Source: Flavobacteriaceae bacterium UBA3611
GTDB lineage: Bacteria > Bacteroidota > Bacteroidia > Flavobacteriales > Flavobacteriaceae
NCBI GenBank assembly: GCA_002375495.1
Contig: DFLU01000005.1
Coordinates: 62,001-126,000 of the forward strand
DNA length: 64,000 bases
Direction: 5' to 3'
The position numbers and the translations under genes were made by a program. Numbering within the stretch: position 1 is the first letter of the stretch; each line of letters begins with the position of its first letter. This document shows, in pieces, positions 60,632 through 64,000 of the stretch. Under the pieces are notes generated by a model. The model worked only from the letters and a program-made list of their open reading frames with translations. It was not told the origin of the DNA and ran no database searches.

Positions 60632-63409
60632 TTAAAACCTAAAGAATCCGCCGTCATTTACTTCTCCCTTTTTACCCAAACTATTAAATTTCCAACTAAA
60701 ACTGAGCATTACATACCGTTCTAGCACGGTACTTTGTGAATCTTGAATATAATTTGCTGTGGCTGTTCGGCGGGTGTTGTTGTTCTGCCCCAAAATATCG
60801 TATACCTTGAGTGTGATAGTTCCTTTGTCTTTTAAGACCGAATACGCCAACGTGCTATTCCAAAATAAGACACTACGCTGAAATCCCGCAGCAACATCCG
60901 GATTGTAACTGTAATCGATATCGTTGCGCCATTCTAATTTTTCTGGGAAGAAGGTGGCAGTTTCTAAACCTACATTATGCCTCACAAAACTACGGTCATC
61001 AAACGCATCTAGATCGTATGTGGTATTGGTAAAGCTTAGCCGATAGCTAGGAATGAATTCAAACCATTTTTTCCAAGTAAAAGTAATACGTGTGTCGGGT
61101 GAATACGTAACATTATTTGAAGCGTACTCTACCCCGTTATTGAAATTGATGCTCTGGTTGGTGTTTACAGACATCGCCACGCGAAACTTTACTTCCCGTA
61201 TGGTATCTAGCTTTACATTTTTGCTGTAGTTTCCACTTCCGTAGAAATAGTAGTTACCATCTACGTTCGTATAGGTCGTGGTTCTTACAAAATTCTCGTC
61301 GATAGTAGTTTGGGGTACGATTTGATTCTCTGTTAGATTTCCGTTAGCCCAAAAGCCGAAACCTGTTCCCTTCTGAAAATCGAATGCATTATACCCCATA
61401 TACACATTGTGCTGATTAGAAGGTTCAAGATTCGGGTTACCAGTTACCACATTCAACGGGTCACTCACATCTTGAAATGGCTGAAGTTGTTGTACGTCTG
61501 GCGGACTGTTATTAAGTCTGTAATTGGCGTATAAGGATGCTTTCGGACTAAAGCGATAATTACCGTATGCATTTACTTCAACTGCTTCAAAATCCTGCTC
61601 AAATGAGGTTTGTGGCCGTAAAGCATCTACATTTTCTAAGGTTCTAAACACATAAGACGCACTTAAGTTTGCGCTTAATTTTTCGCCATTGTATTGGAGT
61701 CCTAATGAGGGCGTGCTACGCCTATTGGTGTATTCAAAATTGGTACTCAAGGCTTGGTTAAAATCTATAAAATCTTGCGCATCCTCGTTAAAATCGAATG
61801 TGCTTTCAACACTTGTACGCGTATCTTCACGGTGGCTGTACCTCGGATTCAGGAACAACTTCTTCGCGATAATCGGGTACCGATAGCTTATGGATGCAAA
61901 ATAACTGTCTAGCGTAAATTTTTCGTCTGTAAACTGGTTTCTATCTAGTACCGACGGATTGTCACCGAATACTTCGGTACTTGATTCTAGGAATTGTTCA
62001 GCATCGTTATTTTCAAATTCGGTATTCAGGCTTACATTTAACGAAGCTCCCCTATCACCAAAACGTTTGGTTATGTCTAGGTCATTCCTAAAACTTCTAT
62101 TGATATTTTCAGAAAAAGTAAACGTTTCAGCTTGGTTGGTTGTTTCACCCACTTCATTTCTTGAAATTTCGTCGTTCGAAAAACGTCGATTTCCGGTTCC
62201 GTAGGTAATCGAAGGCCGTACATTAATCAAAAAAGTAGAATCTACTTTTATGTCTAACCGTACATTAGTGTTGTTAGTATTGTTTTCAGTAAAGCTTTCA
62301 GAATTAGAATTGGTAAAAAAGCGGGAATCTGGTAAAATATTTTCTCGTTGGGTACTATTCCGATTTTCACTATTACTACCTGCATAAAAATGGTCTGCAG
62401 TAATCTCAAATTTCTCTCCGTAAGTATCTGCGTAATTCGCGCCGGCATTTCGCGATCGTACAATACCCTCTCCACCTCCAAATCGGCGACCATCAATTCC
62501 AAACGAACCATCGCTGCTGGTAAAGATGCTTCGGCCACCGCCAAACATTTTCCGAATCTCGCCAAAGCTAAATCCAGCAGAATTGATATTGTTACCTCCC
62601 GCGAGTACACTAATGCGTTGGTCATTATCAAATCGGTTAAAAAACCCTGCAAATTCATAGCGCTCGTCGGTGCCTGCTCCACCTGCCACTCTACCAAAAA
62701 CACCTTTATTGTTTTCTTCTTTTATGGTCAGGTTAATCGTTTTGTTTTGTCCGTCACTTGCTTCTCCAGCAAAAGCTTCTGCATCGGTTTTGGTATCTGT
62801 AACCTGCACTTTTTCAATAATTTCTTTGGTCAGGTTTCGAGTAGTAATCGTGGGATCGTCTCCAAAAAACGGTTTTCCGTTTACAAGGATTTTATTTACT
62901 TCCTTTCCGTTTACGGTAATCTGCCCTTCTGCATCTACCTCCACCCCAGGTAGTTTTTTTAATAAATCTTCTACGGTAGCGTCTTTTTTCGTCTTAAACG
63001 ATTTTACATTAAATTCTAGGGTATCTTTCTTAATGGTAATGGGCGCTCTCGATTTCAGCACTACTTCATCTAGGGTATTGGCATTGGTTTTCATCACAAT
63101 GGTTCCCAAATTGATTTCTTCGGAAGTAGCCTTGAACTCTTTTTCGTATGTTTCAAAACCCACATAGGAGATGTAGATTTTTAAATTGGGATCTGTGGTC
63201 TTTTCTTCGATACGAAACGCACCGTCCTGATCTGAAATGGTGTAGGTTACCAATGTACTGTCTTTGGCACGTTCAACATAAATAGTTGCAGATTCTAGTG
63301 GTTTTTGGGTGTCTTCGGCAGTGAGGGTACCCGAAATCGTGAACGGTTGAAATTGGGCAAATGTAGTAAGGCTGCAAAAAAACAGCAGCGCGCGTAGGCA
63401 TTGCTTCAT
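60632..63409 (-). CDS. Outer-membrane TonB-receptor-like barrel protein
   Basis: 925 residues from the ATG at 63,407-63,409 (MKQCLRALLFFCSLTTFAQ); the in-frame ATG at 63,448 would place 13 unrelated residues before the signal peptide. A carboxypeptidase-regulatory-like domain (TISGTLTAEDTQKPLESATI) leads to a plug domain (ITVNGKEVNKILVNGKPFFG) and a long barrel ending GFFRF. There is no SusD partner, so it belongs to the outer membrane beta-barrel group without a known ligand. It is separated from the der gene by 111 bp. Confidence 0.88.
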   Translation of the reverse strand: MKQCLRALLFFCSLTTFAQFQPFTISGTLTAEDTQKPLESATIYVERAKDSTLVTYTISDQDGAFRIEEKTTDPNLKIYISYVGFETYEKEFKATSEEINLGTIVMKTNANTLDEVVLKSRAPITIKKDTLEFNVKSFKTKKDATVEDLLKKLPGVEVDAEGQITVNGKEVNKILVNGKPFFGDDPTITTRNLTKEIIEKVQVTDTKTDAEAFAGEASDGQNKTINLTIKEENNKGVFGRVAGGAGTDERYEFAGFFNRFDNDQRISVLAGGNNINSAGFSFGEIRKMFGGGRSIFTSSDGSFGIDGRRFGGGEGIVRSRNAGANYADTYGEKFEITADHFYAGSNSENRNSTQRENILPDSRFFTNSNSESFTENNTNNTNVRLDIKVDSTFLINVRPSITYGTGNRRFSNDEISRNEVGETTNQAETFTFSENINRSFRNDLDITKRFGDRGASLNVSLNTEFENNDAEQFLESSTEVFGDNPSVLDRNQFTDEKFTLDSYFASISYRYPIIAKKLFLNPRYSHREDTRTSVESTFDFNEDAQDFIDFNQALSTNFEYTNRRSTPSLGLQYNGEKLSANLSASYVFRTLENVDALRPQTSFEQDFEAVEVNAYGNYRFSPKASLYANYRLNNSPPDVQQLQPFQDVSDPLNVVTGNPNLEPSNQHNVYMGYNAFDFQKGTGFGFWANGNLTENQIVPQTTIDENFVRTTTYTNVDGNYYFYGSGNYSKNVKLDTIREVKFRVAMSVNTNQSINFNNGVEYASNNVTYSPDTRITFTWKKWFEFIPSYRLSFTNTTYDLDAFDDRSFVRHNVGLETATFFPEKLEWRNDIDYSYNPDVAAGFQRSVLFWNSTLAYSVLKDKGTITLKVYDILGQNNNTRRTATANYIQDSQSTVLERYVMLSFSWKFNSLGKKGEVNDGGFFRF

Positions 63410-63520
63410 AAGAGATGATTCGTTAGTTGATTGACGTTGGTGCTTCAATAACGATGTTTTTACAGAAATGTTTCAATCTCAAAAAAGAAGCACTACATAT
63501 AACATCGGAAAAGACATGAC

Positions 63521-64000
63521 CTACTTCTTCCTGATATAAATAGTTACCGGAACACCCGTAAAGTCGAATTCTTTTCGAAGTTTGTTTTCAATAAAGCGTT
63601 TGTAGGGTTCTTTTACGTACTGCGGAAGGTTTGCAAAAAATGCAAAAGCAGGATAGGGAGTTGGCAGTTGGGTACAGTATTTAATTTTTACGAATTTTCC
63701 TTTGTATTGCGGTGGCGGATACGCCTGGATAATAGGCAACATGGTGTCGTTAAGCGTCGAAGTTTTAATTTTTTTACTTCTATTTTTGAATACCTCAACC
63801 GCTGTTTCAATTGCTTTGAAGATTCGTTGCTTCGTTGTTGCAGACATGAACACAATCGGGATATCTGTGTAAGGCTCACATTCTTTACGAATATAAGCTT
63901 CCATTTCTTTGGTGCTTTGGTTGTCTTTTTCAACCAAATCCCATTTGTTCACCAAAATCACAATCCCTTTGTTATTGCGCTGTGCCAGCCAGAAAATATT
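63521..64000 (-). CDS. der: Ribosome biogenesis GTPase Der, C-terminal part
   Basis: At least 160 residues, with the frame continuing off the right edge (translation ending at the edge reads NIFWLAQRNNKGIVILVNKW). The G4 motif NKWDLVEK of the second GTPase domain and the KH-like C-terminal domain (FFANLPQYVKEPYKRFIENK, GVPVTIYIRKK) are visible. The first GTPase domain is outside the window. Der is needed for 50S assembly. A GTG at 63,961 is not the start but an internal valine. Confidence 0.95.
   Translation of the reverse strand, partial: NIFWLAQRNNKGIVILVNKWDLVEKDNQSTKEMEAYIRKECEPYTDIPIVFMSATTKQRIFKAIETAVEVFKNRSKKIKTSTLNDTMLPIIQAYPPPQYKGKFVKIKYCTQLPTPYPAFAFFANLPQYVKEPYKRFIENKLRKEFDFTGVPVTIYIRKK

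Overview
The window comes from a member of the Bacteroidota, almost certainly a (probably marine) Flavobacteriaceae. The evidence is a SusC/SusD pair, several outer-membrane barrels with carboxypeptidase-regulatory-like N-termini, GSCFA, DUF5723, DUF6252 and GIN-domain proteins, a split MetH, promoters of the TTTG-N19-TAnnTTTG type, and dispersed palindromic repeats of a kind I associate with flavobacterial genomes. GC content is about 40 percent. I saw no phage, insertion sequence, CRISPR array, tRNA or rRNA.

Layout. (1) 1-13,272, minus strand: the fused str/S10/spc ribosomal cluster, read from a near-perfect promoter at 13,242-13,272 through rpsL, rpsG, fusA, rpsJ and rplC to rplO and a truncated secY. 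No tuf gene lies between fusA and rpsJ. (2) 13,373-20,756, plus strand: an Omp85-type barrel protein, then an isolated SusC/SusD/lipoprotein nutrient-uptake locus without glycan enzymes. (3) 20,781-31,670: housekeeping and envelope genes: a TrmH-type rRNA methylase, a rhomboid, RarA, a three-gene secreted cluster, a HAD nucleotidase, a polysaccharide-deacetylase relative, RadC, and small surface proteins. (4) 31,782-43,430: a methionine/SAM block. Two minus-strand units, each behind a SAM-I (S-box) riboswitch, encode a trans-sulfuration enzyme, homoserine dehydrogenase, OsmC and Rrf2, and then split MetH, a threonine-dehydratase-like enzyme and MetF. metK on the plus strand has a leader that fits a long-loop SAM-II riboswitch. 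(5) 43,429-52,815: a NarL-type response regulator, a TPR histidine kinase, two MORN-repeat exported proteins, small membrane proteins, a secreted beta-propeller and a lipoprotein. (6) 52,978-64,000: GSCFA protein, AlaS, an M23 peptidase, a MerR-LemA-TPM-TPM operon, a TonB-receptor-like barrel and the C-terminal part of Der.

The most interesting result is in region 5. Five promoters carry a 16-bp inverted repeat (two 7-bp halves separated by 2 bp, the arrangement NarL-family regulators bind) placed 22-23 bp upstream of a TAnnTTTR-like -7 box. They precede the response regulator, the small membrane gene, the MORN-MORN-kinase operon, the beta-propeller gene and the DUF6252 lipoprotein gene. Three of the five sites lie exactly 59 bp from the start codon. 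I infer a self-activating two-component regulon controlling an envelope system of unknown function.

A second theme is small repeats: 7-bp-period tandem repeats at five or six places, some at start codons, and REP-like palindromes, one read in frame inside the GSCFA gene and one inside the ribosomal operon.
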